Positions 10,904-29,189 of a stretch of 64,000 nt of DNA are shown here, one piece after another. Origin of the DNA: Oikopleura dioica (lineage: Eukaryota; Chordata; Appendicularia; Copelata; Oikopleuridae); assembly GCA_907165135.1 (NCBI GenBank), contig OU015568.1, positions 11,354,501 to 11,418,500 on the forward strand, given 5' to 3'. Position numbers and translations under genes: made by a program. The notes under the pieces are model-generated. The model ran no database searches. It was not told the DNA's origin and worked only from the letters and a program-made list of their open reading frames with translations. Within the stretch, counting starts at the first letter, position 1. Every line of letters begins with the position of its first letter.

Positions 10904-13224
10904 TTAAGCAGCAAACTCGCTCAAAATCAAATCCTTCATTTTCGTCTCGACGATCTTCTTTCTCTTTTCCTTTCTTTCCTTTGCCTTGTCCTTTGTCGCC
11001 TGGTCGATGACGGCACCTGCGTCCTCCCTCTTCTGCGCCCACTTGAGGTCATCTCGTCCAGTCAAGAAGTCCGTCGGCTTATCCCGAATTCCGAAGCTCT
11101 TGGCAATGTGGCCGAGGTGCAACTTTTTGATGTGGAAGATTGGCTTCAATTCTGATGGATACGCGGCGTATGAACGGATAAACGAGCAATAACCCTCGAT
11201 TGCCAATTCTCGCAGACTGTTTATAGATATGTTTGTAAGTTACAACAGATCGATTTGTTGGAGTAGTTACCTGTCATTTTGAGAAATATACTCCTCGATT
11301 TCGTTCTGAAAGGCGGCTGCTTCTTCACGCATTTGTTGTTCTGAGTTCTTTTTGTTACTGAAGACGACTTTCAAAATATCCTCAACATCCGACTGGTCCC
11401 ACTGACCAGCTCCAACAGCAGCAACGGCGGATAAAAATCCAACTGAAAAAGGTTCATCAGTTGACCATTTTTCATGAAAAATTAACCTTCAGTAGGCAAT
11501 AAGAAAAGCAACGATTGTCCTGTATCTCCTTTTCTGGCAGTTCTACCGACTCGCTGAACATATTCTCTCGCACTTCCTGGTGGCGAGAACTGAACGATCG
11601 TTTCCACATTCGGCAAATCTAATCCTCTAGAAGCCACGTCTGTAGCAATCAAAACCGCTGGAAATCACTGTTTAAAACTACTTCGATGTTTTCAGCTAAC
11701 CTCTTTCAGCCTTCAAAAACGAGTTCATATTTTCCACTCGTTCTTTTTGCTCCATGTTTCCATGAAGTCGATGCGTGAGCATTTTCATCTTCCTCGGGAA
11801 TCCAATTTTCGAAAAGATTTCAAACAAAAAGTTGACTTCTGCCATCGTATTTACAAACACAAGCGTTTTCTTTTTCTCCAAAATTGCTGACGCAAGGCAG
11901 ATTAATCGAAGCTAATCAAAAATATAAACCCCGAAATCTACATGTGACTAATAACCTTTGGTGGGATGACAACGACTCTCATTTGAAGCGTATTCGGAAT
12001 CGCAAACTTTTCGTTGCCCCCTTCATTCTCATCGAGCACGATTCTCTTCGGATCATCAAGCGCCAATCCAGCCAAACTTTCAACATTTTCACTCAGAGTT
12101 GCGCTCAAAAGAACATTCTGCAGCTTTGTTTCCTCCAATTTTCGCTCTTTCAAAAGCATAATCACGTGTTTGATCTTCTCCATGTATCCCATTTCCAGCA
12201 TTCTATCTGCTTCGTCCAGCACCAACATTTCCAGCGCTGGCATTTTCTTCAAACAGCCGGTTTTCTCGAGATGATCGATCAGGCGGCCAGGGGTGCTGAT
12301 TAAAATGTGGCTTCCCTTGCGCAACCTGGCTTTTTCCGAGTTTCGATTTTGTCCACCGGTTAGTTCGCAAGCTACAATCTTTGTACAAGCCCTGGTTAAT
12401 TGAACAGCAGCTTTGTAGGTTTGACCGACGAGTTCTCGAGTAGGAACGACGATAACGGCCATGACGCCAGATTTACGATCGAGATTTTCCATTTTCATTA
12501 ATTTATCGAAAATAGGTAGCATGTAAGCAAGCGTCTTTCCAGAACCAGTTTGAGAACGAATCAGGGTGTCTCCGCCTTCCAAGATCTGAGGAATCGACTT
12601 TTGCTGGACTAGAGTCGGCGACTGGAGCTTAAAAATCGTCGTCAAATTTCCAACCAAATGGGGGTGTATTTTCAAACTATCGAATCCAACAATGTTGTTG
12701 AACAAATCTTCTCGATGGACCGTTCTTTGGGCTGGAAGCTCAATTTCATCAGCATCTTCGTCGAAGAGATTTCTAGCAAGACTTTGCATATTTGAAAACT
12801 TCCCATCAAACTTTCGCACGTAATTTTGATCCTTGTCCGCTTCAAGGAGCTTCTTCTTTTTGAACCGAGATTCGCTTGATTTTTGCTCAGGTTTTCTTTT
12901 TAGTGCTTGTTTGTCGCTAGAACTGTCAGGCACTGTACTTTTGTCAGAAGAAGACTGAGAGTTGAATGGTTTCTTATTTGTTGTCGTGCTTGGCTAAAAT
13001 GATCTTCTTTTCGAAGAATGGGGAAAGGAAGTTACCTTTTTGATCATTCCGTGTTTTTCCAGAAGTTTAGTCGCTTTTGCCTTTTTTCGTTCATACTGCG
13101 CCTTTTGCTTCTTTCTCTTCGCCAGAAGCAGTTCTTTTCGATTTTTGTTCTTCTGTTGACTGTTTTTACGCGACTGTGATGGCAGTTTGATTTCATCGTC
13201 GAAGTCCAAATTCAAGTCAATCAT
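10904..13224 (-). CDS. DDX31: DEAD-box RNA helicase DDX31
   Basis: DDX31 (yeast Dbp7) is a nucleolar helicase in large ribosomal subunit assembly. The N-terminus is a Lys-rich tail (exon from 13224 to about 13038), then the helicase core: [12 protein letters not shown]-motif region, RSQTGSGKT (Walker A), [22 protein letters not shown] (DEAD), LLSATL (SAT motif), then [13 protein letters not shown] (motif VI, with QRVGR where most members have HRIGR). The C-terminus carries the DDX31 signature: [19 protein letters not shown], then [15 protein letters not shown]. It ends in a basic tail and stop at 10904-10906. Several 40-50-bp introns were seen, with phase agreeing at those checked. The ATG at 13222-13224 has TTTTAG ten bases upstream on the minus strand, a possible trans-splice site. 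Confidence 0.92.
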
Positions 13225-13733
13225 TCTCTGAACCCTAAAATGAGTTTAGTTTAGCCAATTATTCAATAATCATTATAGCTAATTTACTATTTACCTTTAA
13301 AATGCCACTGGCAAACACTGTTTCTTTTGTGAAGGACAAAATAAGACTTTTCTCTTTTGCTGTTCAATTTGAAGAAAAACGCAGCGGCCGGGACTTTCAA
13401 TTCAGTCGCTTTCAAATTTTGCGCTTTCGGCTGAAGTTGGAGTTTGGCGCGCGTGTGAATTCAGCCCGCTTGAGGGAAAAATTGATTCATCGAAGTTGAG
13501 GAAAAATGACTCAGGCGCACAAACTGGCACCAATCGTGGCGCTCGGTCACGCGAAAAAATTATTTTTGTAATTTTGGGATTTTTCATTTTTGACTGGCTT
13601 TGATCAGAGAATCGCAATTTTGTGTGTTGTATTGCGTTTGTGATGTTTTATGCGAGGGAATCCGATGTTCTCGTGAACAGTTACGAAAATTCAAACTAGT
13701 TATTAACAGTTGTTGATTTCAGAAAGAGAATAA
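13225..13733. promoter_or_regulatory. Divergent intergenic region between DDX31 and CHD4
   Basis: The 509-bp spacer separates two genes transcribed away from each other, so it should hold the promoters of both the DDX31-CUL4 unit and the CHD4 unit. GTTGATTTCAG at 13712-13722 lies 12 bases before the CHD4 ATG and could be a trans-splice acceptor. No clear TATA box was seen. Function is inferred from position only. Confidence 0.5.
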
Positions 13734-19193
<5,460 letters not shown>

Positions 19194-19398
19194 AAAAATT
19201 AATAATTACATGTCTCGATTGCTCTTTTCCTGCCTTTTTCATCAAGATGAAAAAACAATAACATTCATCCATTGACTCTTTCCTCATTTAACTTGATCAA
19301 CTTATCTCTATTTCTTTCCTGCAATAGCCCCCTTTGAAATGTAAATAAGCCGATCTGCTCTAATATGACCATGAACTTATTGTACCGTCTATCCTTAA

Positions 19399-20702
<1,304 letters not shown>

Positions 20703-20940
20703 AGATAGCGCCCTTAGATTGTATTACAAAAAAGATGCGTTAACCAGAACTGACAACCGTTTAGTGAAAATTTTACTCATGAACCGATTACCACTGCCTA
20801 AAGATCGCTTCAGTTGATCCCCTCTTAAATTTAACCCTTATTGATCTGTCCTATTGTAAGTTCCTGAAATTTAATTTTGGAATATCTCCGCTGAAAAGCG
20901 TCGAGTACTGTAAATATTTTACCTTCAAAATATTGAATTT

Positions 20941-20942
20941 AG
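20941..20942 (+). promoter_or_regulatory. Probable spliced-leader acceptor of La
   Basis: TTGAATTTAG ends one base before the ATG at 20944. The 241-bp gap after PRMT1 has no coding exon. Confidence 0.55.
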
Positions 20943-20943
20943 A

Positions 20944-22208
20944 ATGGTCGCTGCTACTGAAAATGGCAAGAAAGTCGTTCGACAGGTCGAGTACTACTTC
21001 GGCGACCTGAATCTCCAGCGAGATACATTTCTCATGGACGAAATGAAAAAGGACGAAGGCTGGATTTCACTTGATACCATGATGAAGGTTTGCAGCTATC
21101 TCTTTCCCAAACGCTTTACTTTTTTTAAGTTCAAAAGGTTAGCCGAAATCGTTGACAACAAGAAGGAAGGTGTCACCGCTGCTCTCGAATCGATCGGAAC
21201 TGATTTGATCGAAGTTTCTGAAGATAAAACCAAGATCCGACGAGTCACCAGCAAACCCATCCCAGTCTACGATGATAACTACAAACGACTTCAGAAAAAT
21301 CGAACCGCTGCTGTCAAGGTAATCCTTGATTTCTTGATGTTTTCTGAACGGTTCCTAGGGACTTGGTAAAGACGAGACTCTTGACAAGCTCCAGGATTTC
21401 TTCGAGCCATACGGATCCGAATCAATCTATATGATGAGAAATAGAGAAACAAGCGAGTTCAAAGGAACTGCTTTTGTTACCTTCAAGACTCAGGAAGACA
21501 TGGACAAGTTCATGGCTGAAGCTGAGACCAAATACAATGATGTGGTCCTTGAGAAGCAGTCAAAGCAGAACTACTACGACAGCAAAAGTGGCAAAGAAAA
21601 GAGTAAGCGTATTCATCGAAAATCTTTCTTTATGCTTGATAATTAGAGCCCGAGAAGAAGGCTAGAGAAGAAGACACTGACGCGGTCAACCGAGTTATCA
21701 AGTTTACTGGAGTCACCGACGATACCGTCGGCCGTGAAGAGATCATTGAGGCACTCAAAGGCTCTGTTGACTTCACTTGCTTCGAGCGAGGCAATACCGA
21801 AGGTATCTGCCTCTTGAACCAGGGCGAGTCTGCCGCTACTATTGTCGGTGCACTCGAGAAGAACCCAGGTATGTCCTCTCCTATTGAATTTGGTTGTCTA
21901 TTGATATTTTAGTTAAAATCCGAAGCGCCGAGGAAGTTAAATTTGAAGCTCTTGAGGGCGAGGTCGCTGAAGGAGCAGTCAAGAAACTGAAGGTAGAGAA
22001 ATAATAATTTTTAACTTGCTAACTTGTTTTCAAGGACGAACGAGAGGCACTCTTTGCTCGATTAAAGAGCCGTGGTGGTGGTAAAGGACGTGGTCGAGGA
22101 CGTGGAGGCTTTGGCGGCCGCGGCGAGCGAAAGCCAAAGAACACGAAGACTACTTTCAACGATGATGATGAGCCCGTCGCTAAGAAGGCCAAAGCTGAAG
22201 GAGAATAA
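20944..22208 (+). CDS. SSB: La ribonucleoprotein (SSB)
   Basis: La binds the UUU-OH 3' ends of RNA polymerase III transcripts in the nucleus and protects them. The N-terminus is the La motif (VRQVEYYFGDLNLQRDTFL, then GWISLDTMMK and RLAEIVDN). An RRM follows (GKDETLDKLQDFFEPYGSES ... FKGTAFVTFKTQEDMDKFM), then a second RRM (VIKFTGVTDDTVGREEIIEAL, residues roughly 240-310), and an Arg/Gly-rich tail (GRGRGRGGFGGRG) with a basic KKAKAE end resembling a nuclear localisation signal. Six exons, short introns. Length is typical for La. The RGG tail is a known target type for PRMT1, its upstream neighbour. Confidence 0.93.
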
Positions 22209-22355
22209 TGAGTTAATATGCCTGTAATATCTTGAATGTTCTTACGACCCCTGTGAACTGGTTAATGACTGCCAACTTTGAACCATCCGACCTGACCATC
22301 GTGGAATTAGGAAAATAAATAAAACGTTGATCGGCGAGCTAATGTTGTTGTTTTC

Positions 22356-22357
22356 AG
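22356..22357 (+). promoter_or_regulatory. Probable spliced-leader acceptor of BCS1L
   Basis: GTTGTTGTTTTCAG ends nine bases before the BCS1L ATG at 22367; the gap after the La stop is only 158 bp. Confidence 0.5.
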
Positions 22358-22366
22358 CAGGTCGAA

Positions 22367-23931
22367 ATGGGGTTAGAAGGTGTAGGAATGGGCGATGGGT
22401 TCGGCCTCGGCCTGGGAGCGGCCGCAGTAGCCCTTATCGGAAGGCTCGGTAATCGAGGGTTGTCGATGATGAATACGTACATAACGAGGAATTATACGGC
22501 AAAGTTGGAGATCACCAACTCTGATATCGCATACGAGTGGATGCTGGGGCATCTTGCGTCGAGAAGAGATTTCACTGCGCATTATCAAATCGGAACTAGC
22601 TTTAAAAAGACGCAGGCTGGCGCTATAAAGGTTTTTGTGTGCATTTTGGATGATAAAAATAAAATATTTGATTAGAAACTTGATTTCAATCTTCAACCCA
22701 CTGCTGGAACGCATTATCTTTGGGAGAAAAAGCCTGGCGAGTGGATTCCTAGGCCAATTAAAGTCGAAAGAACACGGTCACAGCCTACAGCATCTAATGT
22801 GCCTTTTGAAACAATAATTTTGGAGACGTTTTGCTCGAATAAAACTGAAGGAAGAGAGCGAATGCTTGAAATCTTAGAAACAGCAAGGAAATGATAGTCA
22901 ACTTTCATATCTACAGACTCAAGTGTTCTTGTGATGACAATTGAACTAATTTGCATCATTTCAAAGGGCAGAGGCTTTTGCAAAGATGGATACATCGATG
23001 ACTACGCAAATTTATGGCACTAATGGACAAGAATGGTCTCTTCTCTCGACTCAATCGAAGAGGCCTCTTAGCTCGATTATTCTCGATCCCATGGAATGCG
23101 AGGTAGTAAAAATTCTTTTTACAAACGAATATATATTACTTTCAGAGGATATTGAAAGATCTGAAGAGTTTTGTTGGTAATAAAGCCTGGTACGATGGAA
23201 TGGGCATTCCCTACCGTAGAGGATATCTTTTCTATGGAACACCAGGCTCTGGAAAAACAGCTCTGATTACAGCACTCGCCGGCGAGCTGAAGTACTCGAT
23301 CGCTCTGATAAACATGGCCGATCACATGATGGACGACTCTAGATTTTTGCATTTATTGAACAAAGCACCTCCAGACACGATTATTGTTCTGGAAGATATC
23401 GACTGCGCCTTTCAAGATCGAGCGAAGCTAATTGAGGGCGATAAAAGATTTGCTGGAATGTCTGGTGGTGTTACGCATTCTGGCTTGTTAAATGCTATCG
23501 ATGGAGTGACGAATTCCGATGGAAGGATTCTAGTGATGACAACAAATTATATTGAACGACTGGATAGTGCTCTGATACGTCCAGGTCGAGTGGATTTCGC
23601 GAGAGAGTTCAAAAACGCATCTGATGCGCAGATCTGCGGAATGTTCTTGAGGTTTTTCCCCGACTCACCGGATACTCACGCTTGGGTAAGACCTCTCTGC
23701 TAGGGATTCTTTCATTTATCCTTTAAGAATTTCTTGACTGGCGTGCGAAGTCATAACGCAGATATCTCGATGGCAAGGCTACAAGCTTACATGATGAGCC
23801 ACCGGGACCCGGTCAAAGCGATGGAAAATACTGCCAAACTTGCGTCAAACACCTCTAGTACCGCCTTCGACGGCTCTGACCCAGTTGCTCCTCCTGAACT
23901 TGAACTGAGTCACTTTCTCGGGAAAAGCTAG
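22367..23931 (+). CDS. BCS1L: Mitochondrial AAA chaperone BCS1-like
   Basis: BCS1 sits in the inner mitochondrial membrane and translocates the folded Rieske protein for insertion into complex III. The N-terminus has a single membrane segment (GDGFGLGLGAAAVALIG) and no cleavable presequence, as usual for BCS1. The BCS1 domain follows (VERTRSQP ... LEILETAR), then the AAA core: KAWYDGMGIPYRRGYLFYG, TPGSGKTALITALAGEL (Walker A), IIVLEDIDCAF (Walker B), SGLLNAIDGV, then MTTNYIERLDSALIRPGRVD (arginine finger region). Exon 2 ends at 22887 and must join 22967 across an intron without a GT donor. Predicted length is close to the family norm of about 420. The acceptor TTTTCAG lies just upstream of the ATG. 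Confidence 0.92.
22888..22966 (+). other. Non-canonical GA-AG intron in BCS1L
   Basis: The frame meets TGA then TAG straight after GAAACAGCAAG, before any GT. Joining 22887 to 22967 gives ILETARAEAFAK, matching human ILEEARELALK. The intron reads GAAATG...TCAAAG and is 79 bp. A GC donor at 22884 with a later acceptor is formally possible but loses the AR residues. Confidence 0.75.
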
Positions 23932-24000
23932 ACTACTGTTTTAAAATTAAACTAATTTATTTGTACAGAAAAATAACGATGATAACGTCTTTTTCATGTT

Positions 24001-24002
24001 AG
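24001..24002 (+). promoter_or_regulatory. Probable spliced-leader acceptor of the UPF0488 gene
   Basis: TTTTTCATGTTAG ends one base before the ATG at 24004, only 72 bp after the BCS1L stop. This spacing is typical of operon junctions in this lineage. Confidence 0.6.
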
Positions 24003-24003
24003 A

Positions 24004-24553
24004 ATGCCACCGAAACGTAGAATTAATGCAAAGGGCCCGGCGAAACCAATGCCCAAAGTCGAGCTGAGTCCAGAGGACGAGATGAACCTGAAGAATGAGC
24101 TTGATTGGACGATTACGCAGCTTCAGTTGAATTTGCAGAAATGCAAAAAAGCAGCGGACGCAGAAAGGATTTCAAAGCTCATTAATATGCTAGGTCAGTT
24201 CGATCAGATAATGCATATCTTGACTGTTAGTAGGAAGCACGAAAACACCGGTTCCAAAAAAGAGAGTAATAATGAAGCAAGAATTCCCCGACTACAAAAA
24301 TCTCATGAAGAAAGATCTCGCCAAGTGGGAAAAAGAAACTGCCAAGTATGAAACCGAAGCCGACTTTAGTATCAACATCAGCGCCGCCAAAGGCAGTCAA
24401 GTCATTCGAAAGTCCCGTCGGAGCGCAGAGCCTTCCTCGACGCTTCCTGACATCAAAAACTTGAGCGTAAACGAAGCTGGCGATGGCAAGAAAGAACAAG
24501 ACTTTACCTGGAAGACCAGTGACAATTCTTTTTCCTTCAATTTCAGCGTATAA
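24004..24553 (+). CDS. UPF0488 family protein (C8orf33-like)
   Basis: Small conserved protein of unknown function, related to human C8orf33. Two exons (24004-24193, 24231-24553) flank a 37-bp GT-AG intron; splicing restores TPVPKKRVIMKQEFPDY, the equivalent of human TPLPRKRQLMHSLFGDY. The N-terminus is basic and Pro-rich, then LKNELDWTITQLQLNL matches the human LRAELDWCVQQLELGL helix. The C-terminal FTWKTSDNSFSFNF matches the human DEEFRFNF ending. It is the middle gene of a tight three-gene run, 72 bp after BCS1L and 36 bp before the rhomboid gene. Confidence 0.8.
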
Positions 24554-24582
24554 CCGATATTAGTAAAAGCAGTTTGTTTTTA

Positions 24583-24584
24583 AG
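24583..24584 (+). promoter_or_regulatory. Probable spliced-leader acceptor of the rhomboid gene
   Basis: GTTTGTTTTTAAG ends five bases before the ATG at 24590, with 36 bp between the two coding regions. This leaves no room for a separate promoter. Confidence 0.6.
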
Positions 24585-24589
24585 AAAAA

Positions 24590-26020
24590 ATGGTGGACGA
24601 ATTCGAAGCGAACTCGACTTTGAGGGATGATTCGTCAAGGAGTAATCAGCGCGCTGGTTTCGCAAGAGGAACTCTTCGTGATCCTTTTGATACAGGAAGC
24701 GCGTTGTATTCAAGTTTTCGGCGGGCACAAGTAGACTAGTCTCAATCTAGCGAAAATCACGAAGGATATGTTTAGGGACGAATTCGAGAGAGTGGTCGAT
24801 ACGCACGCGAGCGGGCTCGCCGTGTAAACCGGTCATTTCGATATACTGTCAGCCGCCCTATCGTCCCAGCCGAGCTCTACAGACCAACAGATGCTCAGGG
24901 AAGAGAGTTTATCTCGGAATACGAATATCTAGCTAGACGAGATCAATGTAAGCAAACTTCTTTTCGGCGATCTTTCATTCTAATTTAGTGGAACCACCAG
25001 AGCCAGAAGTAAGCGAAAATCAGTACGCGACGTATCTACGCACAAATGTCAAATATGGCCGTGCGAATGATCGTCTACTACGCGTCATCATGCCCACGAG
25101 AAAAGAAAGGATGAAGTTTTTGCAGGCTTACGGAGGTGTTTTGTCGTGTAGGCCTCCTCCGCTGTTCATGATCACTTTCGCAACGATGCAAATTGCTATG
25201 TTCGTATTTTACGTTATTAGAAGAAACACGCTTGACAATGGCGAAACAATCGGCGTTGATACGCACGATTCTATGTGGATTTATGATCCGCAAAAGGTAA
25301 GAAAAAGATATTTGTTGAATTCCGACATCTTTGATCAGAGGAATGAAGCTTGGCGCTGGATTACTTACTCCGTCCTGCACTACGACTCCGAGCATTTACT
25401 CGGAAATGTTCTTCTTCAAGTCCTTGTTGGATTCCTCCTTGAGCTTTACTTCAAGTGGCGCATATGCGTGATATTCTTTCTTGGAATTTTATCTGGTACT
25501 CGCTCTTTTCTTAACAAGTGTAATGATTTATTTAAGGGTCACTTGCTTCAAGTTGTGTTGATCCTCATATAAAACTGCTTGGCTCCTCTGGCGGTTCTTA
25601 TGCAATCATCGGTGCATATCTGGCTCTAATGATTCGTCGTTTCAGAGAACTACCCCGGTAATTTGGCATCAATGTGAATCTATCCTTATCATTTTTAGTC
25701 CAATGCGGCTTCTGAACGGCGCTATCGCTACAACTTTACTACTGTATGTTTTGATCGATTTTGGGCTGGCATACTCCCGTCGATATAACGGTGACTCTGG
25801 TGGAACAAAAATCTCGCACATTGCTCACGTAGCTGGCATGTTCACTGGCTGGACAGTCGGCTACGCTATTCTTCACAATTTCAAAGCCAAACTCACTACC
25901 GCTGATATAGCTCCTTACCTCGGACTGGTTATGTTCATCCTCATTTATGTTACTGCTGTCATAATTGCTATACTATTCAATATCTTCCTTTCTCCTGCCG
26001 GGAACGTCCGTGGCAGTTAA
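24590..26020 (+). CDS. Rhomboid intramembrane serine protease (RHBDL type)
   Basis: Rhomboids cleave membrane proteins within the bilayer. Six exons (24590-24730, 24776-24947, 24989-25296, 25339-25495, 25537-25657, 25699-26020), introns of 41-45 bp, all GT-AG in phase; 406 residues. A long cytosolic N-terminus rich in Arg is followed by seven likely membrane segments. The catalytic elements are present: WRWITYSVLHYDSEHLLGN (the H..N oxyanion region), LLGSSGGSYAI (GxSG nucleophile serine) and HIAHVAGMFTGWTVGY (catalytic histidine with the H..G..G helix). Domain order matches RHBDL1-3/Drosophila Rhomboid, secretory-pathway proteases that act on EGF-family ligands; the substrate here is unknown. 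Confidence 0.9.
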
Positions 26021-26834
26021 TTTTGACTCTTTTTAACTCAATCACTAACAACAGTAGTTACAATCACAAGTTTCAAGCTTCGTTCAATCATTGAATCTCC
26101 TGCCGAATCGCTCAAAATTATTCTCTACTAACACAAGGATGCCTTTCTTTACTGTTGCCTTTTTATAATCCGAATGTTTCTTACCCATTGTGGCATTTAT
26201 ACCTGTACACTTTCCATTCCAAAAAATCTTCTTTCAAAACCTACTCTGACATATGAAACAAGATGTCCTTAAATGAGATTACTGAAATAAATTAGTCTTC
26301 ACATTTTAAAACCAAGAAAACTCGGTCTCTAAACAGATCTGGTTGTCTTTTTATTGAAACAAAATGCAGGCATATTTTCTCCATTGATTAAAAAATGAAG
26401 CAAGCGTTAACATTTGCAGGCTAATTTATTGAATCTTGCAACTCAGTTTCAGGCCTCTGAATACAGGATTCGCATGTGGCCTTCATAAAACCGGCGTTGA
26501 GATCTATCTCGCGTCTCTCATGACTAAGATCGAAATAAAGCGGGTACACCCAGAAGGGTTGAATGTGAAAGTAGAAAAATTAACGCGAAGCAAAAAATTA
26601 CCTGTGCACTTGACATTTATGGTGAAAATCCTGCTCACTTTTGGTCAGTCAAAAGAGAGCGTCGAGGCGTGAATCCACCCAGGAAGATTGCGTGCCCAAA
26701 CGCCGCCCGTATCCTTGTTGAGAGGGAAAATAAAACGATAAGTTGAGAAAGGGGTTAAGTTTTTTCGGAGCCAGAAGTTCGGACAGAAAACAATCAGAGA
26801 GTGTTTGATGGAAGAATGAAAACGGTGAAGGACA
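26021..26834. other. Spacer upstream of the connexin
   Basis: The 814-bp stretch after the rhomboid stop contains AATAAA at about 26286 and an AT-rich first half. No coding exon could be supported; one open stretch (26436-26672) shows no recognisable sequence. It probably holds the connexin promoter. Confidence 0.5.
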
Positions 26835-29069
26835 ATGCCCTGGCGATACATTGATCCGATCTATGAGAAACTATCGAGGTAACAGATTTATGAAAAACTG
26901 ATGTTTTATATTCCGTCAAGGCATTCGACTATCTATGGGAAGTATTGGCATATATTCGTCACTGTTTTTCGTATAAGGAAGGGGTTCGTTCTAATTTTAC
27001 CAACTTTGAAACTGATGGAAACAATATGCGAACTCTTGATTTAAGCGTTTTGCCATTTGCTGATAGTTGCTGGAGTGACGAGCAAAAGGAATTCAAATGC
27101 AACACACAAGAAGTTGGTTGTCCGAATGTCTGCTTCAATGCCTTTGCACCCATAAACCAAGTTCGTCTCTGGTCTATGCAAGTCCTGGCCATCACAGGTA
27201 AGTTTTCAATTGTACTCTCTGCGGTTTCAACAGGTTCAACAATCGTTTAAAATATATTGGGTTTTACCACTGACTTTAACACATTTTACGAGGACCTGGC
27301 CCAGAGCCGTTATCGCTACAAGGATTACATACGTAATTTTTACAAGCACAAAGCCAAAGAAAACGTACACAGTGACTTCTATCACTTAATTAATTAATTC
27401 GGCAGTAAAATGACCGTAGATTTCAGCGCCGCTCTGTTTGTACATTGTCTACGTTTGTCATTTGGCCGAAAACAGACGCGAAAAGGAGAAGAGAGAAAAT
27501 GAAGAGGGTACCAATAATTTGCAGAACCAAAGCTCTGCTGCTATCAGACGACGAAAAATTGCTGACCAAAAACTTAACCATGGTTGTGCAGCACACGAAA
27601 AGCTCAATATGCAAATTATCATGCCTGATTATCTGAACGCAGTAAGGAACTGGGTTTGAAGACAACAATGATTTTCAATTGAAAACAACAAGGAATATCA
27701 TTAAACCCGTTGAAAGAGAGGATTCTACAAAAGAAAAGCGACTTTGGCGACTTTACATTCTTATGGTGATATCGAGGACTCTTATTGATGCAGTCTTCAT
27801 TTACTTCCAGTGGACGATTTATCCGTACAAAGAATATATTCCCGATGTATATAAATGTAACAGAGCACCTTGCCCATATACTGTTGAGTGCTGGCCTTCA
27901 AGTTTCGTGATAGAGAGATCTACTATCCTTTTTTGCTTGAGAAAAATTATCTATCACATTGACAGAGTCAAAGAAAAAACAATATTCTTTCATTATATGT
28001 ACATAACAGCTGCAATCACAGCCTTACTTAATCTTGCCGAGTTGATTTACATTGGTGTACGTCGCCTCCGTGTCGCCTTTTGTGGAGCTTATGGTGGTGT
28101 CGATCCGATGTTCGAGGATCCAAGCGAAGTTGAGAGCGTCTTTTCTCAGCAAACTGGGAGGTCATCCAAAGGTGAGATCTTCGACCGGCCCGTCGGCAAG
28201 TGTTGACATTTTGTATTAGGCACATACCTTTGAAAGAGTGAGTTAAAATTTATTGTATTCATGTTTAATCCCTGAATCATCTGCTCTCGAGCACATCAGC
28301 TGTTATGTTGTCACTCAGTGTCAAAGCTCACAAAATCACGTCTCTGATGAAAGCATCACGCATCAAAGTCAAACTATATCTTTTAGCTTCATCTAATCAT
28401 GTCCGCTTAAAAACCCCAACTGAAGGCCAGCGATCGCCCACGAACTCGACACCGTCACCTGTTCTCAAAATGCAGCCTGGAAATTACTATCATTACAGTG
28501 ATGGATACTACGAGCGCAGGCCCACACTGCTTTACAAGGTACAAATCTTAAGCAAGTTTTAAATTTGAATCATTCATCACAGAATTCATATTTAGTTACA
28601 AGATAAACAGGTTAAGTACAGTCGTAATTCGTTTATCCTTGAGATAAACTCGTTCATATTTCTGCGCATAGTATCGATAATTAATCTACTATGCTTTCAT
28701 CAGAATAATTAATTCTGATTATGTTCTCGCTAAGCATTGCGATCAGTCCTTAGCCCCAGTCCAAACACAAGTCGAGACTGGAATCGTACCGAAATAACAT
28801 CAGTTTTTGTGCGTCAGTAAAATTTTTAGAAACGAGAGGACAGAGAACCTAATGATCCGGGTCTTACTGCTCGGAACCTGACGGTCGACGATGGACCTGA
28901 TCGATTCAGAAGAGGGAGCATTTACGAGACCTATTTGGACTCGAAGAACAACAAGAACAACAACTGCATGTTGCAAAGTTGCGAAGTCATGATCATTCCT
29001 CCTTCCGATGATAGCCTTTCGTTAATTTCAACGTACGAGTTGAACTCAAAGCAATCAACAAAGTTTTAG
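26835..29069 (+). CDS. Connexin (gap-junction channel subunit)
   Basis: Connexins form intercellular channels; six subunits make a hemichannel. Exons: 26835-26878, 26921-26977, 27046-27197, 27427-27641, 27721-28171, 28387-28538 and 28830-29069, with phases agreeing. Visible: N-terminal helix and TM1 (HSTIYGKYWHIFVTVFRI), first extracellular loop with the three-cysteine signature (SDEQKEFKCNTQEVGCPNVC), TM2 (PLCLYIVYVCHLAE), charged cytoplasmic loop, TM3 (WRLYILMVISRTLIDAVFIYFQW), second loop with CNRAPCPYTVEC and a VKEKTIF end, TM4, then a long Ser/Asn-rich tail. Vertebrate connexins mostly have one coding exon; this one has at least seven. Intron 2 lacks GT (starts GA). A 63-base in-frame stretch at 27903-27965 interrupts loop 2 and may be another unusual intron. 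Confidence 0.88.
26978..27045 (+). other. Non-canonical GA-AG intron in connexin
   Basis: Joining ATAAG (ends 26977) to CGTTTTG (27046) gives FRISVLPFADSCWSDEQ, which matches the connexin TM1-loop 1 layout (FRILLLGTAVESAWGDEQ). GT dinucleotides in the exon are in the wrong phase for the only suitable acceptor. The intron reads GAAGGG...TTTAAG and is 68 bp. Confidence 0.75.
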
Positions 29070-29189
29070 AAATCGAACTTATATGAAGATCTAGGAAAAT
29101 CACGAATGAAGGCGCTTAAAATCATCCTATTGAGTTCAACAATAAAGTAAATTCATAAGAAGCGATTCTGTTTATTTACAAAGAAATTT

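Noticed and set aside
23119-23352. Minus-strand frame within BCS1L
   Set aside because: Antisense to the Walker A exon.
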